Shown here piece after piece: positions 8,239 to 17,470 of a stretch of 64,000 nt of DNA. Source of the DNA: CALSMU01 sp965230225 (GTDB lineage Bacteria; Bacteroidota; Bacteroidia; Flavobacteriales_D; Parvicellaceae); NCBI GenBank assembly GCA_965230225.1, contig CBDDKM010000008.1, positions 186,001 to 250,000 on the forward strand. Reading direction: 5' to 3'. A program made the translations under genes and the position numbers. The notes under the pieces were generated by a model, which was not told the origin of the DNA, did no database searches, and saw only the letters and a list, made by a program, of their open reading frames with translations. The stretch's first letter is position 1; every line of letters starts with the position of its first letter.

Positions 8239-10677
8239 CTATTGCATTCCTGGAATTACCAGGTCGTCCGAAGAGTCGTTACTACTTCCTCTTCTTTTTT
8301 GTTTTCCCTTTACCATCTTACCAAATGAGTAAGAGAAAGTCACGTAAATTGTTCTCGACTCCCAATTTCTGGCAGAGGTGAATGTATAATCAGTTCTTGG
8401 ATCGGCAATGAACATAAATTCTCTTGTATTGAATACATCACGTACTCTAACACTTAAACTTCCTTTGTTTTTCAGAATCATTTTCTGAGCAGAAATGGCT
8501 ACTCCATACATGGCTATTATCTCACCTCCTATTACATTTCTTCTTGGGGTATAGAATCCTCCTATTTGGGTAGTCCACCCTTTCTTTAACCTTGTTGTTA
8601 CACGTAAATTAGTTTGCAACCCCGGTAAATTCTTTTTCACTCCCCCCGTTAGTAATTCGTCTGTTATAGAACTGTACCAAAAATTAGTGGTAGAGTTTAT
8701 TTTAGTGGATTTACCCAGCGCATAAGACAATGTTAAATCTGCCCCAGTAATAGAACTGTTCCCCAAATTGGTATAGCTTACATAAGAGATTTCTCCTTCG
8801 TTGTACAAGTATTTTCTGGTTAAGTTGGTGATGTACCTGTAATAAACAGAAGAGTTAATGGAAAATTTAGTGAAGTACTTCATGTAATTCATTTCTCCCA
8901 CATGAATCAATTCGGGCTTTAGATATGGGTTCCCTATCTCCAGCGTATAAGGATCGGAATAATTAGTGAATGGGTTTAACATTTGAATTTGAGGGCGATT
9001 AATTCGCTTGGAATAGCTCCACTGAAATTCGCTGTTATTATCAGTACGATAAGATAGGTGAAAGGAAGGGAAAAGCTGGAAGTAATTGTTCGCAAACTCG
9101 TTATCACTGGACAACAACCTAGAACCAGTATAAGTTTGTTCGGCTCTTAACCCTCCTTTTACACCTATTTTATTAATTTGTTTACCAAAAGTCATGTATG
9201 CAGCATAGGTATCCTGATCGTACCTAAAACTGTTGGATATTAAAGAATCAAAAACAAAGTCTCCATCACCAGTTTTTGACTCGGAATTAAATTCATTAGC
9301 GGAACGTCTGCCAGTAAAATGAAAACCAGCTTCCAAAGTAGTAGAATCATTAATCGGTAACACATAATCCAATTTTCCTAACATTAAACTAAAATCATTT
9401 ACACCATATGTATTCTGATACCCCACATCACCAAGCTGATTGTTCCCGTTATCAAAATATGTTTCATCCAAAGTCTCGTCAGCATTGCTGTAGTTATTGG
9501 AATACGTTAAATCCAGATCAAGTGTATTCTCCTTGTTCTTAAATGTTTTTTGCCACCCTCCGTTAAGGTTTAAACTTTTGTTGGGTGCTACGATGGTACC
9601 GTTCCTAACTGAGGTAAAGGATACGTTTTCATCCGTGTCGTAATTGGTATAATTTACTGTTCTAATCCCCAGCCCATTGTCTTTACTATAAGTACCAGAT
9701 AGGTAAATTGTGTTGTTGTCATTGGCAAACCAATCAATTCCGGTTTTCACATAATTGGATCTTCTTAGGTACTCTCCTACGTCATCCACCAACAGGTGAT
9801 CCCATAAAGTATCGCCCAGCAACACTCTTCTGTTCTGTACTCCTCCGTACTCGGTTAATCCGTAATTAAAATTGTAATTGGTATACAGGTTCACTTTACT
9901 GCTTCTATAATTCAAACCGATCGATCCATTGGTTTTTGGAGTATAACCATATCCCACACTTCCAACTACATTACCATTAAACCCTTTGGTCTTATTCTTT
10001 TTCATGATGATGTTCAGGATTCCTGACATACCTTCTGGATCGTATTTAGCAGAGGGATTAGTAATGATCTCTACCTTTTCTATAGCCGTAGCCGGAATTT
10101 GCTTTAACAATTGACTCACTGGCATAGAGGATGGTCTTCCATCAATTAGAATCGTTACTTTAGCATCTCCTCTTAGCGTAATGTTTTCGCTTTCATCTAC
10201 ATCTACCGAAGGAACATCTCTCAACAAATCCAATCCCGTTCCACCTTTACTGGTAAGGCTCTTATCGGCATTAAATACTTTCTTGTCTATCTTATTTTCC
10301 ACCAGGCCTTTCTCCGTAGTAACAGTTACTTCTTTTAAACCTCCATCCGAGTTTTTCAGTTTTACAGGTCCTGCCACAAAATTTGGAGCAGAACCTGATA
10401 ACTGTACATTATTGATGAATTGTGTTTGATAACCGATAAACTTGACCTTAAGAAAATACTTTCCATAAGGTATGTTGCTCATTTCGAACAGCCCTTCGGG
10501 ATTGGTCACTGCCCCAGATAACAAGGTTGAGTCAGCTAAACGATGTAGCGAGATAGTAGTATACTCAATTGGGGAATCATCATTATAATCGACGACTACG
10601 CCGTTTATATTTCCCGTTTGGGCGTTCGAAACGAAATAAATTAAAAGGAATAATATGGTGGAGTTGATCGCTTTCAT
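8239..10677 (-). CDS. Outer membrane beta-barrel protein, TonB-receptor-like (OMP_b-brl_3 type)
   Basis: An 812-residue protein: signal peptide (MKAINSTILFLLIYFVSNAQ), a carboxypeptidase-regulatory-like Ig domain (about residues 22-105, starting GNINGVVVDYND), a plug-like domain (about 110-220, with ITLRGDAKVTILIDGRPSSM), and a large barrel ending in aromatic-rich strands. This matches the outer-membrane beta-barrel family with a TonB-dependent-receptor-like fold common in Bacteroidota. The ligand cannot be told from sequence. No SusD-like or other transport partner is next to it. A regulator of the AraC type lies immediately upstream on the same strand, but linkage is only suggestive. A candidate -7 box with a -33-like TTTTG sits about 90 bases upstream. 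Confidence 0.85.
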   Translation of the reverse strand: MKAINSTILFLLIYFVSNAQTGNINGVVVDYNDDSPIEYTTISLHRLADSTLLSGAVTNPEGLFEMSNIPYGKYFLKVKFIGYQTQFINNVQLSGSAPNFVAGPVKLKNSDGGLKEVTVTTEKGLVENKIDKKVFNADKSLTSKGGTGLDLLRDVPSVDVDESENITLRGDAKVTILIDGRPSSMPVSQLLKQIPATAIEKVEIITNPSAKYDPEGMSGILNIIMKKNKTKGFNGNVVGSVGYGYTPKTNGSIGLNYRSSKVNLYTNYNFNYGLTEYGGVQNRRVLLGDTLWDHLLVDDVGEYLRRSNYVKTGIDWFANDNNTIYLSGTYSKDNGLGIRTVNYTNYDTDENVSFTSVRNGTIVAPNKSLNLNGGWQKTFKNKENTLDLDLTYSNNYSNADETLDETYFDNGNNQLGDVGYQNTYGVNDFSLMLGKLDYVLPINDSTTLEAGFHFTGRRSANEFNSESKTGDGDFVFDSLISNSFRYDQDTYAAYMTFGKQINKIGVKGGLRAEQTYTGSRLLSSDNEFANNYFQLFPSFHLSYRTDNNSEFQWSYSKRINRPQIQMLNPFTNYSDPYTLEIGNPYLKPELIHVGEMNYMKYFTKFSINSSVYYRYITNLTRKYLYNEGEISYVSYTNLGNSSITGADLTLSYALGKSTKINSTTNFWYSSITDELLTGGVKKNLPGLQTNLRVTTRLKKGWTTQIGGFYTPRRNVIGGEIIAMYGVAISAQKMILKNKGSLSVRVRDVFNTREFMFIADPRTDYTFTSARNWESRTIYVTFSYSFGKMVKGKQKRRGSSNDSSDDLVIPGMQ

Positions 10678-10759
10678 TATTAGCTATTTGTAGGATATAG
10701 AACATCCTGAAATTCAAAATTTCTTTACTTGGTTTTAGGTTGTTGTTTATATCCGATTT

Positions 10760-10787
10760 CAAATGTATGGCTGCGAACAGGGCCAAA
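10760..10787 (-). promoter_or_regulatory. Candidate promoter of the 8239-10677 gene
   Basis: On the minus strand TACATTTG (10760-10767) fits the TAnnTTTG -7 consensus, and a TTTTG lies about 16 bases upstream of it (to 10787-10788). Spacing is close to what is known for Bacteroidota -33/-7 promoters. The predicted leader is about 75-80 bases. Confidence 0.4.
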
Positions 10788-10803
10788 ATTGTAAAAATGT
10801 CAA

Positions 10804-11628
10804 CTACTCCAATTGAGGATCATAATAATTGTTAAATCTCTTGTTCATACAGGCCAGAGAATAATTAAGAGAGGTGTTTTCATCCTTCCTGATTCTCTGT
10901 GGAGTAAAACCAAAGTGGTTCTTAAAGTCCTTGATTCCATGTGCCTGGTCGTAGTAACCTGCTTCCAATGCTGCCGAAGTCAAAGACATCTCCTCCTGAA
11001 TAAGTGTTAAGAAATAATTTAGTCTCCAAATCTTGGATAACTCCTTGGCAGACATTCCTAATTTTTGAACAAAAGCTTTGTGTAATCCCTGTCTGGAAAT
11101 TCCAAAGACAGATTGTAATTCTGAAATTTTCAGAACTCCTCTCCTGTCCAGGATATAATTCACTTTGTCTCTAAAACTCTGATCCATACCAGAATTACTT
11201 CCAATTAACTCCATCACTAAATTTTCCATGGATAGAAGAAGCTCTTCCAGCGAGCTCTCCTTTGAATTGCCCCATAGTTTTTCTTTTAGAATGGTGTTTT
11301 CCGGTAATAGATCGGATAGTTTATTAACCGACTCTAACTGATTACACTTGTCCTTTAAAATGGATTTTAACGCAAATGCTTTTAAACGAACACCGCAAAC
11401 TGAAGAAGATGAGCTGAACGAAATAACTTTGTTCTGAACAGGCATCAGGTAAATTCCTTTTTGAAAATCCTTCCAGTGATTTCCAACCTGTACAGTTAAG
11501 TCGTCGCTAGCCCACACCAAATTAAAAGTGCCATCCGGAGGAAGAGTAATATTACTCTCCGTTTTCCAGCAGCTCTCTATGTATCTGGAGGCTTCTCCTT
11601 TACTTCTTAATTCGTTAATAGGGTGCAT
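10804..11628 (-). CDS. AraC-family transcriptional regulator
   Basis: A 274-residue regulator from the ATG at 11628 (MHPINELRSKGEASRYIESC). The N-terminal part (about residues 1-120) resembles the sensor half of DUF6597-type AraC regulators, with the typical LPPDGTFNLVW core. The C-terminal part (about 160-260) holds the two helix-turn-helix units of the AraC family, including ISRQGLHKAFVQKLGMSAKE and the signature AALEAGYYDQAHGIKDFKNH. The frame is open to 11706 and the ATG at 11676 is also possible, but the extra residues look non-coding and do not match the family start. Target genes are unknown; the receptor-like gene downstream is a candidate. Confidence 0.85.
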   Translation of the reverse strand: MHPINELRSKGEASRYIESCWKTESNITLPPDGTFNLVWASDDLTVQVGNHWKDFQKGIYLMPVQNKVISFSSSSSVCGVRLKAFALKSILKDKCNQLESVNKLSDLLPENTILKEKLWGNSKESSLEELLLSMENLVMELIGSNSGMDQSFRDKVNYILDRRGVLKISELQSVFGISRQGLHKAFVQKLGMSAKELSKIWRLNYFLTLIQEEMSLTSAALEAGYYDQAHGIKDFKNHFGFTPQRIRKDENTSLNYSLACMNKRFNNYYDPQLE

Positions 11629-11860
11629 TTGGGTTCGTTTTACATTGTAAAAGTATTTCAAATAAAAATCAACCATTCTAAAAAGTGAACAATGGTATTC
11701 CCTCAAGCCGAATTAGGAGTTACATTTTTGGATTGGATGGAAAAAATAAAATGAGATTCGGTCGAAAATTTTGATGACTGGAAAATTTTAACATTTCACC
11801 AAAAAGAGAGTTTTTCTTTCAATTTTGGATAAATGGCAACCCAAATTCTAAAATTTTTGC

Positions 11861-11890
11861 AAAAAAAATGGGAAAACTGATGTTTCCCCA
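11861..11890 (-). terminator. Intrinsic terminator of rpe
   Basis: On the minus strand a 9-bp stem (TGGGGAAAC / GTTTTCCCA, one G-T pair) with loop ATCA is followed by eight T residues. It lies about 25 bases after the rpe stop codon. Confidence 0.75.
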
Positions 11891-11914
11891 CTTCTCTTTA
11901 TAAATATGAATTAT

Positions 11915-12565
11915 TTAAACATTTTTCAAATCCGTAATGGTTTGTGCTGGGTTATCAGATTTAAATACAAAACTACCCGCTACCAATACATCAGCTCCTA
12001 CATCAATCAAGTTCTTAGCATTGTCTATAGTAACTCCCCCATCTATTTCGATCTTAGTATCCACATTTGATTTAAGAATTAACTCTTTCAATTTAGATAC
12101 CTTTCTGTAAGTTCCTTCTATAAACTTTTGCCCTCCAAAACCAGGGTTAACAGACATAATTAATGCTAAATCTACTTCTTCGATGAATGGCTCAAGTAAT
12201 TCTACCGGAGTATGAGGATTCAATGCTACACCAGCCTTCATTCCTTCATTTCTGATTTGCTGAAGCGTTCTATGTAAATGAGTACATGCTTCGTAGTGAA
12301 CAGTAAGAATATTAGCTCCTGCGTTCTTAAAATCGGTAATGTACCTTTCTGGTTTTTCTACCATTAAGTGAACGTCCAAAGGTTTTAGTGTATGCTTGTT
12401 GATATAAGAAATAACAGGCATTCCGAAAGAAATATTCGGAACAAACATACCATCCATCACATCCAAATGATACCAGTCAGCATCACTGTTGTTTAGCATT
12501 TCACATTCGCTTTGTAAATTGGCAAAATCACATGCCAGTAGAGATGGTGAGATTAAATGACTCAT
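11915..12565 (-). CDS. rpe: Ribulose-phosphate 3-epimerase
   Basis: A 216-residue TIM-barrel enzyme that interconverts ribulose 5-phosphate and xylulose 5-phosphate in the pentose phosphate pathway. It begins with the family pattern SPSLLACDFANL and has WYHLDVMDGMFVPNISFG (metal-binding His and Asp), DVHLMVEKPERYI, ALIMSVNPGFGGQKFI, and IEIDGGV near the C-terminus. The length is normal. The ATG at 12565 fits the family start; the upstream open frame has only a TTG at 12595, inside the flank of the rpoD terminator. It lies downstream of rpoD but is separated from it by that terminator, so it probably has its own promoter. The transketolase it feeds is encoded at 45-48 kb. Confidence 0.95.
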   Translation of the reverse strand: MSHLISPSLLACDFANLQSECEMLNNSDADWYHLDVMDGMFVPNISFGMPVISYINKHTLKPLDVHLMVEKPERYITDFKNAGANILTVHYEACTHLHRTLQQIRNEGMKAGVALNPHTPVELLEPFIEEVDLALIMSVNPGFGGQKFIEGTYRKVSKLKELILKSNVDTKIEIDGGVTIDNAKNLIDVGADVLVAGSFVFKSDNPAQTITDLKNV

Positions 12566-12596
12566 AGCTGAAGAATTTAACTGCAAATAAAACAAA

Positions 12597-12635
12597 AAAA
12601 GTCCTGTTCTAAATGATACATTGAACAGGACTTTT
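12597..12635 (-). terminator. Intrinsic terminator of rpoD
   Basis: A 13-bp perfect inverted repeat (AAAAGTCCTGTTC / GAACAGGACTTTT) with a 13-base loop. On the minus strand it follows the rpoD stop by about 30 bases and runs into a T tract. The poly-A on the other side could make it work in both directions. Confidence 0.85.
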
Positions 12636-12664
12636 AATTTTTTTTGAAGAAGCGACTTATTCTT

Positions 12665-13531
12665 TTATCCTAAATAAGCCTTTAGCATTTTGCTACGGGA
12701 GGTATGTTTCAACCTTCTGATAGCTTTTTCTTTTATTTGACGCACTCTCTCTCGAGTCAAATCAAAACGCTCACCTATTTCTTCCAATGTCATTGGGTGT
12801 GAGCCACTCAGTCCAAAATACAGGCGAATTACATCCGCTTCTCTTATGGTAAGCGTGGTCAATGAACGTTCAATTTCACGTCTCAAAGACTCATGCATCA
12901 AATCTTTATCCGGCTTAGGAGTAGAATCCGACTGCAATACTTCGTACATACTACTGCTTTCTTCGTCATCCTTTAATGGAGCATCCATCGATAGATGTCT
13001 TCCGGCATTGGCAAGAGACTGCTTTACTTCGTTTACAGTAATCTCTAGCTCTTCTGCAATTTCTTCATGTGTTGGAGGTCTTCCATGTGCTTGCTCCAAT
13101 GCAGAAAATGCTTTATTAATTTTATTAATGGAACCGATCTTGTTTAACGGTAACCTTACAATTCGAGATTGTTCCGCCAAAGCCTGTAATATCGACTGAC
13201 GAATCCACCATACGGCGTAAGAAATAAATTTAAAACCTCTGGTTTCATCAAAACGCTTAGCTGCTTTGATCAATCCTAAATTACCTTCATTGATTAAATC
13301 CGGTAAAGTAAGCCCCTGATTTTGGTATTGTTTGGAAACAGAAACAACGAACCTTAGATTGGCTTTTACCAGCCTCTCCAGTGCCGCCGTGTCTCCTGCC
13401 CGAATCTTCTGAGCCAATTCTACTTCCTCCTGCGCTGTAATCAAATCAACTCTACCGATTTCCTGTAAATATTTGTCCAGAGAAGCGGTTTCACGATTCG
13501 TTACCTGTTTTGTAATTTTTAATTGCCTCAT
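12665..13531 (-). CDS. rpoD: Primary RNA polymerase sigma factor (Bacteroidota type)
   Basis: A 288-residue sigma-70 protein: region 1.2 (SLDKYLQEIG), region 2 (LINEGNLGLIKAAKRFDE, then FISYAVWWIRQSI), region 3, and region 4 with the helix-turn-helix LEEIGERFDLTRERVRQIKE. The length is typical of the primary sigma factor of Bacteroidota, which lacks the long region 1.1 of E. coli RpoD and recognises the unusual -33 TTTG / -7 TAnnTTTG promoters. Candidate boxes of this kind recur across the window. The ATG at 13531 is the natural start. It lies downstream of pnp on the same strand, separated by a terminator and a gap of about 350 bases. Confidence 0.95.
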   Translation of the reverse strand: MRQLKITKQVTNRETASLDKYLQEIGRVDLITAQEEVELAQKIRAGDTAALERLVKANLRFVVSVSKQYQNQGLTLPDLINEGNLGLIKAAKRFDETRGFKFISYAVWWIRQSILQALAEQSRIVRLPLNKIGSINKINKAFSALEQAHGRPPTHEEIAEELEITVNEVKQSLANAGRHLSMDAPLKDDEESSSMYEVLQSDSTPKPDKDLMHESLRREIERSLTTLTIREADVIRLYFGLSGSHPMTLEEIGERFDLTRERVRQIKEKAIRRLKHTSRSKMLKAYLG

Positions 13532-13883
13532 GGGATAGATTTATTAGTATAACATTTAACAATAGTAATTGGTTGCCCGAACTTCATAATTATCAATACT
13601 TTACAAAAAGTGCTAATCGCGAAATTCTACTACAATAACGAAACAATATTTTTGATAGTTTCACTATTGCAATCATTTTTATCACCAATTAAACGAATCA
13701 AAGATTTTTAAGTTCAGAGAGCAAATTAATCTGGATGAACGTTGAATAAAATCTTCAGATATAAGTTCTAACAAATATTTCGATTCGTTTATTGTACTCT
13801 ATCTCAAAGATTAAGCCAAAAAACAGCATAAAAAAAGCCGTTTTCCGAATGGAAAACGGCTTTTTAACAATATTTAGGATAAT
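13532..13883. other. 352-base gap between rpoD and pnp
   Basis: This AT-rich stretch carries the pnp terminator at 13832-13865 and must hold the rpoD promoter and leader. I found no exact TAnnTTTG box on the minus strand in it. I see no gene, tRNA or repeat here. Confidence 0.5.
13832..13865 (-). terminator. Intrinsic terminator of pnp
   Basis: A 15-bp perfect stem (AAAAAGCCGTTTTCC / GGAAAACGGCTTTTT) with tetraloop GAAT. It is rich in A on one side and T on the other, lies about 20 bases after the pnp stop, and could act in both directions. Confidence 0.9.
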
Positions 13884-16046
13884 TTACTTATTCTCCTCTT
13901 GTGGCTTTGGCTTACGCTCTGGTTTTGGTAATAACGCCTTTCTTGAAATTTTTAATTTTCCATTTCTAGGATCTTTACCAATAACTTTAACGTCAAGCAT
14001 ATCTCCTTGCTTTAAGTACTCTTCTACTTTTTCTACTCTTTCCCATGCAATTTCACTTACGTGTAATAATGCATCAGTTCCAGGTAGAATTTCAAGGAAA
14101 GCTCCAAATGCTACGATGTTCTTTACCTTACCTGTATAAGTTTGACCTACTTCAGCAACAGGAGGGAAAGCAATCATTCTGATTCTTCTAACTGCTTCTA
14201 CTAATCCTGGTTTATCTGCAGAATAAACCTCTACCATTGCTTCTCCATCAACTGAATCGGCGATCGAAATAGTAGTATTGGTTTCTTTTTGCATTTCCTG
14301 AATAGTTTCACCACCTTTTCCGATAACTCCACCAACTGCTTCGTCAGGAATTTTAAAGCTCTCAATTCTTGGAACGTGATCTTTATAATCTTCTCTAGGC
14401 TCAGCAATAGTTTCTGAGATCTTATCAAGGATGTGTAATCTTCCATCTTTAGCTTGTTCTAGTGCTTGTTGAAGCATATTATAATCCAAACCATCAATTT
14501 TAATATCCATTTGACAAGCAGTAATACCATCTCTGGTACCAGTTACTTTAAAGTCCATATCACCTAAGTGATCTTCATCTCCAAGGATATCGGAAAGAAC
14601 TACGTAGTTTCCTTCAGCATCGGTAATTAGTCCCATTGCAATTCCGGAAACTGGTTTCTTCATTTTAACCCCACCATCTAACAATGCTAAAGTACCGGCA
14701 CAAACTGTTGCCATAGAAGAAGAACCATTTGATTCTAAAATTTCAGATACTAAACGGATAGTATATGGATTTTCTGGCTTACCAGGAATCATTGGTTTTA
14801 ATGCTCTTAATGCAAGATTACCATGACCTACTTCTCTTCTACTTACCCCTCTAATTGGTCTTGCTTCTCCTGTAGAGAATGGAGGAAAGTTATAATGTAA
14901 AATAAAATCTTCTTCACCTTCGTGAATCGCTCCATCTACTCTTTGTACATCTAATTTACTTCCCAATGTAAGGGTAGTAAGTGATTGAGTTTCCCCTCTG
15001 GTAAAGATGGCAGAACCATGAACACCTCCAGGAAGGTAATCAACTTCCGACCAGATAGGACGAATCTCAGTCATTTCTCTTCCGTCCAATCTTACTTTCT
15101 CATCCAACATACATCTTCTTACTCCTTCTTTTTGAGTCTTCTTTATGTATTGTCCGATCATGAAAGCTTTTTCTTCTCTTTCTTCTTCAGAAAGCGCTTC
15201 TAAGATTTCCTCTTTAACACCTCCAAAAAGTTCTCCTCTTTTCTTCTTGTCAGCAATTCCTTGCTTAGCAATGTCGTAGAACTTTTGGTATCCAAGGTTA
15301 TGAATTCTTTCTTTCAATTCATCATCGTGATTCTCGTGGCTGTACTCTCTCTTCTCTTTCGCTTTTTCAACCTCTGCAGCAATATCCAACTGCATTTGGC
15401 ATTGCTCCTTAATTACGTTGTGCGCTTCTTTAATAGCTTCTAACATTTCTGCTTCAGAAACCTCAAGCATTTCTCCTTCTACCATTACGATGCTATCCAA
15501 AGAACCAGCTACCATCAAGTCAATCTCAGCTCCTTCTAATTCAGTTTTAGTAGGGTTGATCATGAATGTACCATCTTTTCTAGCTACTCTCACCTCAGAA
15601 ACAGGCCCGTTAAACGGAATGTCTGAAACTGCTACTGCAGCAGATGCAGCAAAACATGCCAATGCATCCGGTAAATCCTCACCATCAGCAGACATTAACT
15701 GAATCATAATTTGAGTATCCGCATGATAATCATCCGGGAACAATGGACGCATAGCACGGTCCACCAATCTCATGGTTAATATTTCGTGATCGCTAGGGCG
15801 AGCTTCTCTTTTCAAAAATCCTCCTGGGAATTTACCTGTAGAGGCAAATTTTTCGCGGTAGTCTACAGTCAATGGCAAAAAGTCCATATCGTCCTTAGCA
15901 TCTTTATTAGAAACAACTGTTGCTAACAACATTGTTTCTCCCATTCTCAATACAACAGACCCATCTGACTGTTTAGCGAGTTTTCCAGTCTCAATGGTAA
16001 TCTCTTTACCATTGGCTAAACTCATTGTTTTTGTTACAATATTCAT
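13884..16046 (-). CDS. pnp: Polyribonucleotide nucleotidyltransferase (PNPase)
   Basis: A 720-residue phosphorolytic 3'-5' exoribonuclease involved in mRNA decay. Two RNase PH-like domains are visible (about residues 10-140 and 320-460, the second with FPPFSTGEARPIRG and the catalytic region around DILGDEDHLGDMDFKVTGT). A KH domain follows (IPDEAVGGVIGKGGETIQEM), then a C-terminal S1 domain (VGQTYTGKVKNIVAFGAFLE). Length and order are normal. The frame starts at ATG 16046; an alternative ATG lies seven codons in. It follows rpsO on the same strand, the order found in many bacteria, with a terminator-like hairpin between the two genes that could set their relative expression. Confidence 0.97.
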   Translation of the reverse strand: MNIVTKTMSLANGKEITIETGKLAKQSDGSVVLRMGETMLLATVVSNKDAKDDMDFLPLTVDYREKFASTGKFPGGFLKREARPSDHEILTMRLVDRAMRPLFPDDYHADTQIMIQLMSADGEDLPDALACFAASAAVAVSDIPFNGPVSEVRVARKDGTFMINPTKTELEGAEIDLMVAGSLDSIVMVEGEMLEVSEAEMLEAIKEAHNVIKEQCQMQLDIAAEVEKAKEKREYSHENHDDELKERIHNLGYQKFYDIAKQGIADKKKRGELFGGVKEEILEALSEEEREEKAFMIGQYIKKTQKEGVRRCMLDEKVRLDGREMTEIRPIWSEVDYLPGGVHGSAIFTRGETQSLTTLTLGSKLDVQRVDGAIHEGEEDFILHYNFPPFSTGEARPIRGVSRREVGHGNLALRALKPMIPGKPENPYTIRLVSEILESNGSSSMATVCAGTLALLDGGVKMKKPVSGIAMGLITDAEGNYVVLSDILGDEDHLGDMDFKVTGTRDGITACQMDIKIDGLDYNMLQQALEQAKDGRLHILDKISETIAEPREDYKDHVPRIESFKIPDEAVGGVIGKGGETIQEMQKETNTTISIADSVDGEAMVEVYSADKPGLVEAVRRIRMIAFPPVAEVGQTYTGKVKNIVAFGAFLEILPGTDALLHVSEIAWERVEKVEEYLKQGDMLDVKVIGKDPRNGKLKISRKALLPKPERKPKPQEENK

Positions 16047-16138
16047 TTAATTTACGTGTTATCCCAGACCCTGTGCCCGGGGATTTATCTATTTATTTTT
16101 ATTTCAATTTATTCCTCTTTTTGTTCGATATAAACAAA

Positions 16139-16172
16139 GAGGGGACTATTACGCGTGCGCAATAGTCCCCTC
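16139..16172 (-). terminator. Hairpin between rpsO and pnp, terminator or processing site
   Basis: A 12-bp perfect inverted repeat (GAGGGGACTATT / AATAGTCCCCTC) around a 10-base GC-rich loop. It is followed on the minus strand by TTTGTTT and lies about 40 bases after the rpsO stop. It could terminate rpsO transcripts partially or be an RNase processing site, as known between rpsO and pnp in other bacteria. Confidence 0.75.
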
Positions 16173-16211
16173 AAATACGTTATCAGTCTCGTTTGACCGA
16201 TATGCTAAGAA

Positions 16212-16481
16212 TTATCTTCTTAGACCTAATTCTTTAACGATAGCTCTGTATCGCTCAATATCTTTCTTTTTCAAGTAATCAAGGTGGCTTCTTCTCTTAC
16301 CAACCAATCTGATCAAAGATCTTTGAGTGTTATAATCTTTACGATTCTTTTTTAAGTGCTCAGTTAAGTGAGCAATTCTGAACGAGAATAAAGCGATTTG
16401 CCCTTCAGCAGTTCCTGTGTCTTTCTCGCTTTTGTTGTGTTTTTTAAAGAATTCCTTCTTTTTTTCTTCTGTTAAATACAT
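16212..16481 (-). CDS. rpsO: 30S ribosomal protein S15
   Basis: An 89-residue protein with the full S15 pattern: TGTAEGQIALFSFRIAHLTE, then LKKNRKDYNTQRSLIRLVGK, RRSHLDYLKKKD and RYRAIVKELGLRR. S15 binds 16S rRNA early in 30S assembly. The length is the family standard and the ATG at 16481 is the natural start. A good -7 box with a -33 TTG sits upstream (16528-16556), predicting a leader of about 40 bases. Such a leader could serve S15 autoregulation, known in other bacteria, but I see no clear conserved structure here. Confidence 0.98.
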   Translation of the reverse strand: MYLTEEKKKEFFKKHNKSEKDTGTAEGQIALFSFRIAHLTEHLKKNRKDYNTQRSLIRLVGKRRSHLDYLKKKDIERYRAIVKELGLRR

Positions 16482-16527
16482 CGTGCAATACTATTTAAGT
16501 GATTGTTATGTGATTAAATTTCGGCTG

Positions 16528-16556
16528 CAAAGATAGTGGAATATTCGAGAATCCAA
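16528..16556 (-). promoter_or_regulatory. Promoter of rpsO (-33 TTG, -7 TATCTTTG)
   Basis: On the minus strand TATCTTTG (16528-16535) matches TAnnTTTG exactly, and a TTG (16554-16556) lies 18 bases upstream. This is the best -33/-7 pair in the window. It overlaps the last few bases before the accD stop, so rpsO has its own promoter. Confidence 0.6.
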
Positions 16557-17399
16557 TTAATTCTTAAACATTTTAAGAACTAAATCTAATTTCTCCTTCA
16601 TATCTCTTCTATCTACAATAAAGTCTAAGAACCCGTGCTCCAACAAAAATTCTGATGTTTGGAACCCTTCTGGCAGATCCTTACCAATGGTTTCTTTAAC
16701 CACCCTTGGTCCTGCAAATCCAATTAAAGCTCCCGGTTCTGCAATGTTAATGTCTCCCAACATTGCAAATGAAGCAGTAATCCCTCCGGTAGTAGGATCA
16801 GTTAAATAAGAAATATAAGGAAGTTTAGCTTCTGCCAATTGTGTTAAACGAGCTGAAGTCTTAGCCATTTGCATTAAAGAGAACCCTGCTTCCATCATTC
16901 TTGCCCCTCCTGATTTTGAAATCATCATGAACGGACATTTCTTTTCGATAGCATATTCTATAGCTCTGGCAATTTTCTCACCCACAACCGATCCCATAGA
17001 ACCTCCAATAAAGGAGAAGTCCATACAAGCAACCACTAATTCATGCCCGGAAGTTTTTCCGTAAGCAGTTGCTACGGCATCCTTCAATCCGGTTTTCTTT
17101 TGAGAAGCTGCTACTCTATCGGTATATTTCTTAGTGTCTTCGAAGTTTAGAGGATCACCTGATTCTAATTCAGCATTAAGCTCTTTGTATTTGTTATCAT
17201 CAAAAATGATCTCAAAATAGTCGGCAGAACTAATTCTGGTATGGTGTCCTTCTTTTGGAGTTACGAATTTGTTCTCCTTTAACTCTTTGGTTTCAATTAC
17301 ATCTCCACCTGGAGTTTTGTACCAATAACCATCAGGAGCTTCCTTCTTGTCTTTGGTTGGGGTAACAATTCCTTTTACTTTTCTCGTAAACCAACTCAT
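16557..17399 (-). CDS. accD: Acetyl-CoA carboxylase carboxyltransferase subunit beta, without zinc-ribbon cysteines
   Basis: A 280-residue beta subunit of acetyl-CoA carboxylase carboxyltransferase, which transfers the carboxyl group from biotin to acetyl-CoA in fatty acid synthesis. The crotonase-like core is intact (SGHELVVACMDFSFIGGSMG, ISKSGGARMMEAG, YLTDPTTGGITASFAMLGD, GALIGFAGPRV). The N-terminal region aligns by eye with the usual zinc ribbon (GYWYKTPGG and KFVTPKEGHH), but the four expected cysteines are replaced by T29, G32, T47 and E50. The length and start (ATG 17399) are normal, so this is not a truncation. A -7 box lies upstream at 17471-17478. Confidence 0.93.
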   Translation of the reverse strand: MSWFTRKVKGIVTPTKDKKEAPDGYWYKTPGGDVIETKELKENKFVTPKEGHHTRISSADYFEIIFDDNKYKELNAELESGDPLNFEDTKKYTDRVAASQKKTGLKDAVATAYGKTSGHELVVACMDFSFIGGSMGSVVGEKIARAIEYAIEKKCPFMMISKSGGARMMEAGFSLMQMAKTSARLTQLAEAKLPYISYLTDPTTGGITASFAMLGDINIAEPGALIGFAGPRVVKETIGKDLPEGFQTSEFLLEHGFLDFIVDRRDMKEKLDLVLKMFKN

Positions 17400-17470
17400 A
17401 ATGTAATTTTATTAGGTTTAGTAGTATAGTTGAGTCTTAATTATAGTGCCCTAAAGTCAGGCCTGATTAT

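Noticed and set aside
8134..8328. A 64-codon plus-strand frame near the outer-membrane barrel gene.
   Set aside because: It crosses the terminator at 8181-8218 and overlaps the 3' end of the receptor-like gene; its residues show no recognisable signal.
11765..11800. A direct repeat of AAAATTTT words upstream of the AraC-type gene.
   Set aside because: Short AT-rich words of this kind are expected by composition, and no larger repeat unit is visible.
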